64,000 nucleotides of DNA from Nocardia sp. BMG51109. GTDB taxonomy: Bacteria > Actinomycetota > Actinomycetes > Mycobacteriales > Mycobacteriaceae. Location of the stretch: positions 6,944,001-7,008,000 of the forward strand of contig NZ_JAFQ01000004.1 in NCBI RefSeq assembly GCF_000526215.1, read 5' to 3'. Below the pieces are notes generated by a model. The model was given only the letters and a program-made list of their open reading frames with translations. It was not told the origin of the DNA and did no database searches. The position numbers and the translations under genes are program-made. Positions 50,357 through 58,542 of the stretch are shown here, piece after piece. Numbering within the stretch: the first letter of the stretch is position 1; the number at the start of each line of letters is the position of its first letter.

Positions 50357-51097
50357 TCAGCCGAAGGGTATTCCGCTGGGGAACAGGGTGGCATCCGCGC
50401 TGATGGCGCCGTCCGGTTCGTCGACGTAATCGCCTGCGCAGTCTCCGGTCAGCGCTGTACGCACTTGGCTCAGTACCGGTGGGAGCACTGCTTCGAGGGT
50501 GTGGTCGGCGCCGCCGTTGCCGAGGGTGGGGAACGGTGTCATCCGGCACTGTCCGCCGTCGAGCCGTCCGTCGGTCCATTCCCTTTCGCTGCGAACGGAA
50601 TAGTAGGCGGTCGTGCCGGGGGTGTCGTCGCCGGCGTTGAGTGCGGTCATGAATTCGGACCCGGGACACACCTCGGCGCCGACCGGCTGCCCGCAGCCGC
50701 CGGGTGAGCCGTACTGCGGTGCACCCATCGCGATGTAGGTGTCCACCTTCTCGCCGCCGCCGAGTGCACGCAGGTAGTAGCGGCTGCTGACGGCCCCCAC
50801 GCTGTGGGTGACCAGCGAGATCGGGGTATCGGGGTGTTCGCCCGCTGCCGTGTCCACCGCCCGTGCGACCGCTTCGGCGTCGGCCGCCATGGCGAAGCCC
50901 TTCAGGTCGAGCACGACCGGTAGATAGCCGTCGGCCCGCAGCGTGTCGGCCATCGGGCCGTAAGGTAGCGCACCGACGAACTGGCCGGGCACCACGATGA
51001 CGACACCACGCGGCTCGGTGGTCGCATGCGCGGGCGCGGCGAGGACGGAGGTGGCCAGTGCCGCACCCAGTCCGAGAAACAGACATCGCCATCTCAT
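50357..51097 (-). CDS. Secreted class 2 lipase / alpha/beta hydrolase
   Basis: This is a 246-aa exported enzyme. The signal peptide is residues 1-26 (M-R-W-R, hydrophobic core, A-P-A-H-A cleavage). The lipase domain starts with V-V-I-V-V-P-G-Q-F. The nucleophile elbow is T-H-S-V-G-A at about 97-102, followed by Y-I-A-M-G-A-P-Q-Y-G-S-P. A candidate catalytic His is in G-G-A-D-H-T-L-E at about 197, and Asp candidates precede it. Cysteines at several positions suggest disulfides, as expected outside the cell. It would hydrolyse esters of medium or long acyl chains. The gene is flanked by mobile-element remnants, and its start overlaps a sequence resembling an iron-regulator box. Confidence 0.8.
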   Translation of the reverse strand: MRWRCLFLGLGAALATSVLAAPAHATTEPRGVVIVVPGQFVGALPYGPMADTLRADGYLPVVLDLKGFAMAADAEAVARAVDTAAGEHPDTPISLVTHSVGAVSSRYYLRALGGGEKVDTYIAMGAPQYGSPGGCGQPVGAEVCPGSEFMTALNAGDDTPGTTAYYSVRSEREWTDGRLDGGQCRMTPFPTLGNGGADHTLEAVLPPVLSQVRTALTGDCAGDYVDEPDGAISADATLFPSGIPFG

Positions 51098-51115
51098 GAA
51101 CTGAGCCTAACCTAA
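51097..51115 (-). promoter_or_regulatory. Candidate IdeR/DtxR-type iron box at the lipase start
   Basis: The minus-strand sequence TTAGGTTAGGCTCAGTTCA matches the actinobacterial IdeR/DtxR consensus TTAGGTTAGGCTAACCTAA at 15 of 19 positions; the first 12 are perfect. It abuts the ATG at 51097-51095, where a bound repressor would block transcription or initiation. The weak second half-site lowers confidence. Confidence 0.4.
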
Positions 51116-51179
51116 CTCCAGGTCGTTGTCTGAGCGACGAACGTACCCGGCACCGCCAGCACACCGGCTGGCCCGCGTG

Positions 51180-51418
51180 GACGTGCCCATCCGCGTCGCC
51201 CGCAACACAGCTCTGATGAACAACGCCGCCACCGGCCCGCCGAAGTGCTCAGCGACCTGCTCGGGGTGTCGGTCACCGCCGCGACCCAGTGGGGCACGCT
51301 CGCCGGTGCCGGCGGCAACGCCTACGCCGCCGAGGTCGCCCGCCGCCACCGATCCTCGAGCACGAATCCGGGAGCGTCACAACCGAACAAACCGGACCGA
51401 ACGGTATGGTGCCACTGA
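51180..51418 (+). pseudogene. 3' remnant of a site-specific integrase/recombinase gene
   Basis: This is an open frame without a usable start. It reads H-R-P-A-E-V-L-S-D-L-L-G-V-S-V-T-A-A-T-Q-W and then L-A-G-A-G-G-N-A-Y-A-A-E-V-A-R-R, ending at the TGA at 51418. This resembles the C-terminal helix-turn-helix-like tail seen on many actinobacterial tyrosine-type integrases and transposon recombinases (L-L-G-I-S-x-x-T-A-x-x-W, then Y-A-A-x-x-A-R). The catalytic part is absent. With the Tns fragments on the other side of the lipase it marks an old integration hotspot. Confidence 0.5.
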
Positions 51419-51472
51419 GTTGCCAGCGTGCTTCACGGCCACGAAGGGACCAGCGATGGCGGCAACTGGACG

Positions 51473-52423
51473 GTGAGCACACTCCCGCGCTATCCCGCGA
51501 TGCTGGCGGCACCCGGCGTGCTGCCCAGCGACGACGAGTCCTGGGCGTACGAGGTGAAATTCGACGGGATCAGGGCTGCGGCGTATGTAACCGACCAGCT
51601 TCGGTTGCTGTCGCGTAACGGCAATGACATCACCGCCGCCTGGCCGGAATTGGCGGCACTGGCTCCCGCCTCGCCCGGGTTCGTCGTCGATGGGGAGATC
51701 GTCGTATTCACCCGCGATGGTCGCTCGTCGTTCGAGGCGTTGCAGCCGCGGATGCATCAGCGCGACCGGGCGAAGATCCGCGTACTCGCCGAGTCCCTAC
51801 CGGCAGTGTTCGTCATTTTCGATCTCCTGCACGTCGGGGACCGGCCGCTGATCGATCTGCCTTACCGGCAGCGCCGCGAACTCCTCGAACGGGTCGGTTT
51901 GCAGGGCCCGCATTGGCGGATCTCACCGCATCTGAACGGTTCGGGGGCGGACATCCTGGCGGAGTCGGAACGACTCGGGCTCGAGGGCCTGCTGGCCAAG
52001 CGCCTGGACAGCCGCTACCTGCCCGGGCGCCGCAGCTCGCTGTGGACGAAGATCAAGAACTCGCAGGTGATGGACGTGGTCGTGGCCGGGTGGCGGCCTG
52101 GCACCGGCAACCGCGCCGGCCGGATCGGATCGCTGGCCGTCGCGATCCCCGGCCGGGACGGCAATCTCGTGTGGGTGGGCAATGTCGGCAGCGGTTTCAC
52201 CCGCGCCATGCTCGCCGATCTTCACGTCAGGCTCACTGCCCTGCACCGGGATACGGCCCCCGGGGTCAACCGCGGCGACGCACCAGGCGTGGTCTGGGTG
52301 CAGCCGCGCCTCGTCGGCTCGGTGACGTTCACCGACTGGACCCGTGACGGCTTCCTGCGCCACCCGGTCTGGCGCGGCCTGCGTGACATCAACCCCACCC
52401 GTGTCCCGCCACGCACTGGCTGA
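51473..52423 (+). CDS. ATP-dependent DNA ligase (LigC/LigD ligase-domain type)
   Basis: This is a 316-aa protein. GTG 51473 is chosen because family members begin just before the L-P-R-Y-P-A-M-L-A sequence; GTG 51428 is possible. The adenylation domain has motif I E-V-K29-F-D-G-I-R with the AMP-accepting Lys, motif III V-F-V-I-F-D-L-L-H, motif IV L-E-G-L-L-A-K and motif V S-L-W-T-K-I-K. The C-terminal OB-fold begins at about residue 205 (V-V-V-A-G-W-R-P-G-T-G). It is a stand-alone ligase without the polymerase and nuclease domains of LigD, and no Ku gene is nearby. It probably acts in DNA repair in stationary phase, or it is a mobile-element cargo ligase. Confidence 0.85.
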   Translation: MSTLPRYPAMLAAPGVLPSDDESWAYEVKFDGIRAAAYVTDQLRLLSRNGNDITAAWPELAALAPASPGFVVDGEIVVFTRDGRSSFEALQPRMHQRDRAKIRVLAESLPAVFVIFDLLHVGDRPLIDLPYRQRRELLERVGLQGPHWRISPHLNGSGADILAESERLGLEGLLAKRLDSRYLPGRRSSLWTKIKNSQVMDVVVAGWRPGTGNRAGRIGSLAVAIPGRDGNLVWVGNVGSGFTRAMLADLHVRLTALHRDTAPGVNRGDAPGVVWVQPRLVGSVTFTDWTRDGFLRHPVWRGLRDINPTRVPPRTG

Positions 52424-53100
52424 CCGTGCCGCCCCACCCGGGCGACGCGGCCGTGAATACTCGGGCGCGCACCGTGGTATGCCGCGTCGGTCGGAGCACC
52501 CTCACCGCGTGGCCGAATTCCGATGCCCCCGTTAGCCGTCCACCCACGGATGGACCCGATTCATCCTCTCGGCCTGGCCCGGCCAGGTTCGGTCGGCCGC
52601 TGCACCCCTGGTTTCCCGCCATCCCCGCTTCTCCCACCCATCGCACGGGCCACCGCGTTCGGGCTTCGAGCACGGAAAACAGCAGGATATCACTGTGCGG
52701 CAATGGATTCCGGGCGACTCCGTACGAAAACCCACACCCGAGGAGGCCCGGCGCTTACGGTGGTGAGCCACCACGATTCCGACTCCCGACTGTAATCATC
52801 TGCGGCCCACAACATGCCACATTCGGTCAGTAAGAAGGAGACCCGCTCGCGTTCGCCCGTTGCCCCTACCCGCACGCAACGGCACAGTCCGCTGCTGCCG
52901 GTCGAAAACCTGTAGGTTTCAGAGCATTTCACCTGGGCGGGCCACTCGGCCCGGGCGGGATCCGCAGGGCGGGTTCACCCGGTCGCCAGCCGATGTTCAT
53001 GTACCGGGCCCTCCCGAGGCCAACCGGGCGCAACCGGGTGACGGTGTCATTCCTCCGAAATGATCAATCGTCCAGTTGTCTGACCGGGAGTGCCACCGCC
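52424..53100. other. 677-bp gene-free region
   Basis: No frame in this stretch combines a ribosome binding site with credible protein features. The only structure seen is a short hairpin, GAAAACC-TGTA-GGTTTC at 52904-52920, too weak and without a T-tract to be called a terminator. A promoter for the secreted protein that follows should lie in its last 150 bp. Confidence 0.5.
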
Positions 53101-54306
53101 ATGATCCCTTCCCGTCTCGCCGCGCTCGTCGGCCTCGTCACGATGCTGGCCGTGTTCGCGCCGGTCGGCCTGACACCCACGGCCCGCGCCGACGACACCA
53201 CCACGCTGGCCGCGATCGAGGTCACCGATCTCGAAGGCGCCTGCGTGACCGGTCCACCGACCTTCGACGCGGTGGTGACCGCGGCGGCCATCGCCCTGCG
53301 CGGTGCCGTCGCCCCGGACCGGCTGGCCGACTACGACCGGCGGGTCGGCGAGTTCCGCACCGCCATGACCACGATGCGGGTGCACCGCGACGGATTGCCC
53401 ATCGACCCGGCCGAATTCGGTGGCCGTGTCGCCTATCTCGACGACCCGATCGTCAGCTACCTGGTCAACGGCTTGGACGCGGTGCGCACCGGCCGGATCG
53501 ACCAGACCGTGCCGGTGTCGGCGCTGACCGTCACCGAGGTCGTCGAGGTGTTCGTCCTCGCCACCCGCATCGTCAAGATCCCCGCCCAGCTGGCGGCGAG
53601 CCTGGTGCCGACCGTCGGCTTCCTGTTGAAGCCGATCGTGGGCGCGGCGTTCACCGGTGTGCAGTCGCTGGCGCGGGCCGTCCAGCGGCACCTGGCCGCG
53701 CAGTGCGCGGCGCCGACCGCCTACCCCGCGCTCGACCTCGAGCAGTCGGTCGTGGTCGAACACGTCGAGTTGCCCACGCCGCTGGTAGATCTGGCGAATT
53801 CCGTGCGCCGCGCCGACGGGGCCTGCACGCCGATGGCCGAACTCACCCTGGCCGTGCTCGTCGAGCGCGTCCGCGCCTACGTGACCGCCACCGGCCTGAC
53901 CCCGGACACCGCGGCCGTGCACGCCGCCGCCGACGCCACCCAGGCGTTCCTGCGCGACAACCGCGTCGCCTCGCTGATCCTGCCGCGCCGCACCGAGGAA
54001 CTGGGCCCGCTGGTCGACGCCCTGGACTACGGTCCGGTCACCTTCCTCGCCAACGCCGGTTTCAGTGTCGTCGAGGGCAAGGCCCTGGACACGGTGCCGC
54101 TGGGCGAGGTGCGGGTCGAGAACACCCTCGACCTGACCACGCTGACCCTGGACGTGCTGAGCCTGCTGCTCACGGCGGGCAACAGCGTGCTGGGCCTGGT
54201 CGGCGTGGGCACACCGCTGTCCATCGTGCAGACCCTGGCCTTCGCGCCGACCACCTACGGCGCGCCGGTACTGAAGGGCGTCCTGCAGTCCATGTGCGCG
54301 GTGTAG
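53101..54306 (+). CDS. Secreted alpha-helical protein of unknown function
   Basis: This is a 401-aa protein starting at ATG 53101 with a GGGAG ribosome binding site. The signal peptide (1-30) ends P-T-A-R-A-D-D. The mature protein is almost wholly helical and Ala/Val/Leu-rich, with five cysteines, two of them in an E-G-A-C and a D-G-A-C context that occur in two roughly parallel halves: residues about 35-205 and 235-401 each begin with an ACxxxx helix and end with a hydrophobic helix before a Cys. This suggests an internal duplication. Such proteins are frequent in Nocardia without known role. The metallophosphoesterase gene follows after 47 bp, probably in one operon. Confidence 0.65.
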   Translation: MIPSRLAALVGLVTMLAVFAPVGLTPTARADDTTTLAAIEVTDLEGACVTGPPTFDAVVTAAAIALRGAVAPDRLADYDRRVGEFRTAMTTMRVHRDGLPIDPAEFGGRVAYLDDPIVSYLVNGLDAVRTGRIDQTVPVSALTVTEVVEVFVLATRIVKIPAQLAASLVPTVGFLLKPIVGAAFTGVQSLARAVQRHLAAQCAAPTAYPALDLEQSVVVEHVELPTPLVDLANSVRRADGACTPMAELTLAVLVERVRAYVTATGLTPDTAAVHAAADATQAFLRDNRVASLILPRRTEELGPLVDALDYGPVTFLANAGFSVVEGKALDTVPLGEVRVENTLDLTTLTLDVLSLLLTAGNSVLGLVGVGTPLSIVQTLAFAPTTYGAPVLKGVLQSMCAV

Positions 54307-54353
54307 CCGGATGATCGGGGTGCCGCACGACACAACGAACGGGAGATGAGGAC

Positions 54354-55430
54354 ATGCCAGGCGAATTCGGCCGACGGGAACTGCTGACCGGTGCCGCCGC
54401 CGCGGCCGCGGGCGTCGCACTGGCGGGGCTGACTCCGGCGCAGGCCGTCGCCACCGGGGAAGGCGTCACCAAGTTCGCGTTCCCCACCGGCGGCGACCGG
54501 CTGCGGGTCCTGGTCACCGGTGACGCGGGCACCGGCACCCGCACCCAGTGGGCGGTCGCGGAGGCCGCCCGCGCGCTGCACCGAACCGATCCGTTCGGCA
54601 TCGCGGTCGGTCTCGGCGACAACATCTACGAGAACGGCCCGAACGGCACCACCGACCCGCAGTTCGCCGAGAAGTTCGAGAACCCCAACACCGGACTCGA
54701 CATCCCGTGGGTCATGGTGCTGGGCAACCACGACACCAGCTCGATCCTGCCCGGCGACGGCGGCTGGCTACTGCGCGGGGACGACGAGGTCCGCTACCAC
54801 GGCACCTCGTCGCGCTGGTGGATGCCCAGCCGCTACTACTCGGTCCGCCTGCCCGACCCGGACCCGATCGTCGAGTTCTTCGTCCTGGACCTCAATCCCC
54901 TCGCGGCCTACATCCCGCCGGTGTTCTCCCCGTACTGGTCGGTCGACGGGCAGTTCATGAACGAGCAGCGCGCCTGGCTGGACACCGCGGTGGCCGACTC
55001 ACCGGCGGCGTGGAAGATCGTCTGCACGCACCACCCGTACCTGAACAACGGACCGCACGGCGACGCGGGCCGCTACGAGGGCCTGCCGATCGAACCGATC
55101 AACGGCGTCCACGTGCAGCGCTTCTTCGAGGAGCACGTGCTGGGCCGCGCGCACCTGATCCTGTCCGGCCACGATCACAGCCTCCAGGTCCTCGAGCCCG
55201 CACCCACCTCGAAGGGCACCCAGCAGATCGTGTCGGGGGCGGCGGCCAAGACGATCGGCGCCACCCCGCGCACCCTGCCCGCCGACGCGCACCCGGCCCT
55301 GTTCCAGACCTATCACCAACTGGGGTTCCTGACACTGGATCTCACGCCCGGGTCCATCGAGGCCGCGGTCCACACCGTCGATCCGGGCACGGCCGTCCCG
55401 GTCGAGGAGTTCCGCCGCCGGATCGCCTGA
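54354..55430 (+). CDS. TAT-exported metallophosphoesterase (purple acid phosphatase-like)
   Basis: This is a 358-aa enzyme. The N-terminus has a twin-arginine motif G-R-R-E-L-L-T followed by an Ala-rich core and an A-Q-A cleavage region at about 32. The calcineurin-like domain has all metal motifs: G-D-A-G at 56-59, G-L-G-D-N at 86-90, G-N-H-D at 124-127, C-T-H-H-P at about 225 and G-H-D-H at about 266. The G-L-G-D-N-I-Y and W-x-M-P-S-R-Y-Y-S-V context resembles small tartrate-resistant acid phosphatases. It would hydrolyse phosphate esters outside the membrane after folding with its metals in the cytosol. Confidence 0.88.
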   Translation: MPGEFGRRELLTGAAAAAAGVALAGLTPAQAVATGEGVTKFAFPTGGDRLRVLVTGDAGTGTRTQWAVAEAARALHRTDPFGIAVGLGDNIYENGPNGTTDPQFAEKFENPNTGLDIPWVMVLGNHDTSSILPGDGGWLLRGDDEVRYHGTSSRWWMPSRYYSVRLPDPDPIVEFFVLDLNPLAAYIPPVFSPYWSVDGQFMNEQRAWLDTAVADSPAAWKIVCTHHPYLNNGPHGDAGRYEGLPIEPINGVHVQRFFEEHVLGRAHLILSGHDHSLQVLEPAPTSKGTQQIVSGAAAKTIGATPRTLPADAHPALFQTYHQLGFLTLDLTPGSIEAAVHTVDPGTAVPVEEFRRRIA

Positions 55431-55436
55431 TCCGGA

Positions 55437-55636
55437 TCAGACGGTCGCCTGACCGATCTGCGCGCCGGCCGTATCCTCGACGCTGATCGTGGCCGCGCCC
55501 ACCGGCTCGCCGTCACACCCCCACCACCGGTGACCCCGAGCGTTACCAGCAGCTGGTTGCCGAAGGGATCCGCCTCGCCGCCCAGCTCGGCGACCGCGGC
55601 AGGCGCTAGCGGAGCCGTGCAAACGCTCTTCGCCAT
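55437..55636 (-). pseudogene. Frameshifted small gene in a C/G homopolymer
   Basis: ATG 55636 has a strong GGAGGGG ribosome binding site. It opens a frame M-A-K-S-V-C-T-A-P-L-A-P-A-A-V that runs to L-G-V-T-G-G-G and then loses sense at a run of five C on the plus strand (about 55518-55522). In the neighbouring frame C-D-G-E-P-V-G-A-A-T-I-S-V-E-D-T-A-G-A-Q-I-G-Q-A-T-V continues, in pieces, to a stop at 55437. Joined it gives a protein of about 65 aa. Either a one-base indel killed the gene or it is a sequencing error in the homopolymer. Function unknown. Confidence 0.5.
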
Positions 55637-55914
55637 TTCACCCCTCCGTTCCGCCACGGTTCCGCCACATCACCTGAGAAACCGCCAGCTCGCCTGCGAA
55701 CGGACACGTGCAGTGGATACAGGAGCCCCTGGTCGGGTTCGCCGGACGGCCGTCTCAGCCGCACCATCGGCCGCGGCGCCACCATCTGCGAATTCCGTGT
55801 ACCCCGCGAAGCCCAGCCGAACGCCCTGGTCGCCACCGGCGTGCAAGGCGACGACGTAACCGCCCGAGTGGTGGAACAGATCCATCGACTCGTCGAGATG
55901 GAATAGTCACCGCG

Positions 55915-56256
55915 ATGGCAGGGCAAGGTCGAAAAGAGTTGGGTTACAGGCGAATTAGAGTCGGTGCTCCACTCAGCGGCGCCGCCCAATACGACAGCGT
56001 CGACACCGCCCGCGTACTCGTCGACGCCGGCGCGGACCCGAACGCCGAGGACGACGCCGGGAACACACCGTTGCATTACGCGCTACGCAGCCCCTGGACG
56101 ACACCGGACATGGTGCGGTTCCTGCGCGAGCGAGGAGCCGACCCCCTCAAACAAAACCACGACGGGCAGGCACCGATCGACCGAATACGCATGGTCGACA
56201 ACAAGCCCCAGCTCCGGGCCGTGTTCGCTGACCTCCTCGATCAGGAACAACCATGA
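55915..56256 (+). CDS. Short ankyrin-repeat protein
   Basis: This protein is 113 aa from ATG 55915. Two and a half ankyrin repeats are seen: A-A-Q-Y-D-S-V-D-T-A-R-V-L-V-D-A-G-A-D-P-N, then G-N-T-P-L-H-Y-A-L, F-L-R-E-R-G-A-D-P-L and a last capping helix. The first repeat lacks its normal T-P-L-H start, and there is no good ribosome binding site, so the gene may be 5'-truncated. Short ankyrin proteins next to exported toxins often serve as immunity proteins, but no toxin is intact here. Its stop overlaps the next ATG (ATGA). Confidence 0.6.
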   Translation: MAGQGRKELGYRRIRVGAPLSGAAQYDSVDTARVLVDAGADPNAEDDAGNTPLHYALRSPWTTPDMVRFLRERGADPLKQNHDGQAPIDRIRMVDNKPQLRAVFADLLDQEQP

Positions 56257-56684
56257 ACTACATCGACGACTGGGAACACCAGCTCGAACACCAACTCAAT
56301 GACCTACGCCGCAGCGGTCAGCAACTCACCGACGCAGCCGCGGAAGTCCGCGGCCGCAACGTAACCCGCGGGGTAAGCATCGAAGTCGACGCCACCGGCG
56401 ACATAACCAGCCTGCAGGTCGCCCCCGCAGCAATGAAATGGAGCGCCGCTCAGCTCGCGACCACCATCATCGACTGCCACCGCAAAGCCCGCGCCGACGC
56501 CACCACCAAGACCGAGCAACTCATCAGCCGGTCCGACCCCCGTATCCAAGGCCCGATACGAGACTTACGCAACACAACGGAGCCTCCGGACCAGCGGAAA
56601 CCACCCCAGATGAGCGAAGCAGAAATACAAGACGCCGACGACGCCTACTTCGAGCGCATGAACCGCGGTGGCTGGCTTCAGTGA
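56253..56684 (+). CDS. YbaB/EbfC-like family protein
   Basis: This is a 143-aa protein translationally coupled to the ankyrin gene. The first 90 residues follow the YbaB/EbfC fold: a long N-terminal helix (W-E-H-Q-L-E-H-Q-L-N-D-L-R), then strands G-V-S-I-E-V-D-A-T-G-D-I-T-S-L-Q-V with the typical V-D-x-x-G-x-I-x-x-L pattern, then a second helix with A-T-T-I-I-D-C-H-R-K-A. The tail is acidic. In actinomycetes such proteins often sit in clusters with WXG100/ESX-related toxin genes rather than acting as nucleoid proteins. With the ankyrin protein this looks like the leftover accessory part of a toxin locus. Confidence 0.7.
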   Translation: MNYIDDWEHQLEHQLNDLRRSGQQLTDAAAEVRGRNVTRGVSIEVDATGDITSLQVAPAAMKWSAAQLATTIIDCHRKARADATTKTEQLISRSDPRIQGPIRDLRNTTEPPDQRKPPQMSEAEIQDADDAYFERMNRGGWLQ

Positions 56685-57000
56685 CTCCGTCGAGGGGACG
56701 CCGAGACCCGCGGGTCACCACTTGCCTATAACTGAATTCGGCTGCGAATATCAGTCGACCACTCGAAAACCGGACTGTCTTCCCGTTCCCATGTTCACAA
56801 TGCCCCGCCGAGCGCCGGTACCTGCGACGCGCGATGAAATTTGTACCCCGACAATCGAATAGACGGTGCGGCCAGCCGCGTTTTCCATTGATCAAAAAGG
56901 GCCGCAACCGAGGCGTCGAAGCGGTAGCGGCCCGACATGGGCGGCGCGGCCATCGCGGCACAGTATCAAGACGAAATCAGGGGTGCAGTGCATGGCCGTA
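56685..57000. other. 316-bp convergent spacer, no gene seen
   Basis: This spacer lies between the end of the YbaB-like gene and the end of the DUF6119-type gene on the opposite strand. Base composition falls toward AT across it. No clear terminator hairpin or coding frame was found. It may mark the left border of the acquired DNA. Confidence 0.5.
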
Positions 57001-58542
57001 TCACACCAGGACCAATTGCCGTCCAGTATGTCTGCTGAGTTTTATTACCGGTGTTACCCTAGCGTCTCTGCAAAGCAGAGCCCATTTCATGATTTTCCGT
57101 TTAAGTATGATCGAGTTTGTGTCAGCAATGTTGTTCGGCAATTTTTTTGCCATATACCCCAACCACAGGCAATAGCGGTCAAATTTCGGAACCTCCTTGA
57201 TCGTGGCATTATTCGAGCGAAGTTCCAGAAGCCCTTCTGCTTGATCGCATACATATCCCAACTTCTGCGCGGTACCGAATTTTAGGGCGTATACGGTGCT
57301 ACCTCTTCTTAGATCCCACGCCTCCACGGGTGTCCTGGATTCCACAACAGCGACACCGAAATCCTGATCATAGTTCTTGTAGCCGGCACGTCTTACTCGA
57401 TCGGAAGCATTGAATTTTGCTTCGGTTTCGGAAATAACCTTGAAATCGTCTTCCACCTCTTCCGTCTCGATATCTCTGACGAACTGATCCAGAAACGTCA
57501 AGTAGTGCTGATTGAAACGTGTCCACTTCCCTTCGAACAGCGCGACTCTCTGAGAGTCGACGATGTAGTCCAATGATTCTTTCAAGGTCAGACTAGTCCA
57601 AGGTGGGTCGCCGCTGTTGTTGTACTTGGTCACTTCGATCTTCAGGATCTCATCACCGCTCAATCCATTGCTGTCGATGTAGAGACGCAGATCGTCGATC
57701 GTAAGATCATGGCCGCGGCCATCCACAAGATCGAAATCCAAGGGCTTACGGCGGCGAGGATGTTTGAGCGAAAATCTTCCGTAATTTCCGAATACGAAAT
57801 CGACGCCGCAGAGGTCCAAGCTGTCGGCCGTAAATTCCGACCGCTCGCCTTTCGCAGTTATTTCTTCGACAAGGAGGCGATCCAAATTCTTAATCTCCGC
57901 TTTGTCTGTGATTTCCTCATCGTGAGGCAGTGCGAATAGCTCAGGATTATTCAGCTCGGCATCGATGATAGACAACAGATCTGCGATTCCATCGACGCCT
58001 ACCGGTGGCGAAAGGATCGCAGAGACGCCGAACCTTCCGGACCGCCCGAACGCACTCCTCTTGCTGGCGATGACAGTGGCATGAATCATGGCAATAGCCT
58101 CGCCGCTGTTGACATCCAGCCGAGTATTTGTCCGGTAGGTTCTGTGCTCTTTTTTCCGACTTGAATAATAGAGTTTTGCCGCAGTCTCCTTTATATCACT
58201 CTCGTCGGCGATCCTCTTCGCTAAATCAATACCGAAATCATAGTCACACAATGACCGGATATAGGAGTGACCCGACCCGTACGTAATAGCGTAACAAGAA
58301 TCGTCTCTTTGAAACACATGGACTGCCGACTGACCTTTTCGAGTTGGTAGTTCCCGACCCACGAACAATCCCGCATAGAGTTGTACCCAGCTCGCAACTT
58401 CCTCTTCTCCGTCCAAGAACAGGAATTCGGAGCGCCAATCACCCTCCGATTCGGTACAGATTAGTTCGAATCCCTTGTCTTCCAATCTTTGCCGCAGTGC
58501 TGCCAAATTGCTTGGCCGAACCTTGAAGATGTTGAGATCCAT
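57001..58542 (-). CDS. DUF6119 / TIGR04141-type sporadically distributed protein
   Basis: This is a 513-aa protein. ATG 58542 is chosen because the family starts with the N-I-F-K pattern (here M-D-L-N-I-F-K-V-R) and the upstream extension reads as noise. Further family-like features are G-D-W-R-S-E-F-L-F-L near 34-43, the central Y-I-R-S-L-C-D-Y-D-F-G-I-D-L-A-K-R-I segment at about 107-125, and a late W-T-R-F-N-Q-H-Y-L region. It contains no signal or membrane helix. The gene is distinctly AT-richer than everything around it and uses A/T-ending codons, a sign of transfer. Members are patchily distributed and often lie near restriction or other defence genes, so a role in phage defence is plausible but unproven. 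Confidence 0.65.
   Translation of the reverse strand: MDLNIFKVRPSNLAALRQRLEDKGFELICTESEGDWRSEFLFLDGEEEVASWVQLYAGLFVGRELPTRKGQSAVHVFQRDDSCYAITYGSGHSYIRSLCDYDFGIDLAKRIADESDIKETAAKLYYSSRKKEHRTYRTNTRLDVNSGEAIAMIHATVIASKRSAFGRSGRFGVSAILSPPVGVDGIADLLSIIDAELNNPELFALPHDEEITDKAEIKNLDRLLVEEITAKGERSEFTADSLDLCGVDFVFGNYGRFSLKHPRRRKPLDFDLVDGRGHDLTIDDLRLYIDSNGLSGDEILKIEVTKYNNSGDPPWTSLTLKESLDYIVDSQRVALFEGKWTRFNQHYLTFLDQFVRDIETEEVEDDFKVISETEAKFNASDRVRRAGYKNYDQDFGVAVVESRTPVEAWDLRRGSTVYALKFGTAQKLGYVCDQAEGLLELRSNNATIKEVPKFDRYCLWLGYMAKKLPNNIADTNSIILKRKIMKWALLCRDARVTPVIKLSRHTGRQLVLV

Noticed and set aside
52904..52920. Short hairpin GAAAACC-TGTA-GGTTTC
   Set aside because: The stem is only 5-6 bp, AT-rich and without a T-tract; probably chance.
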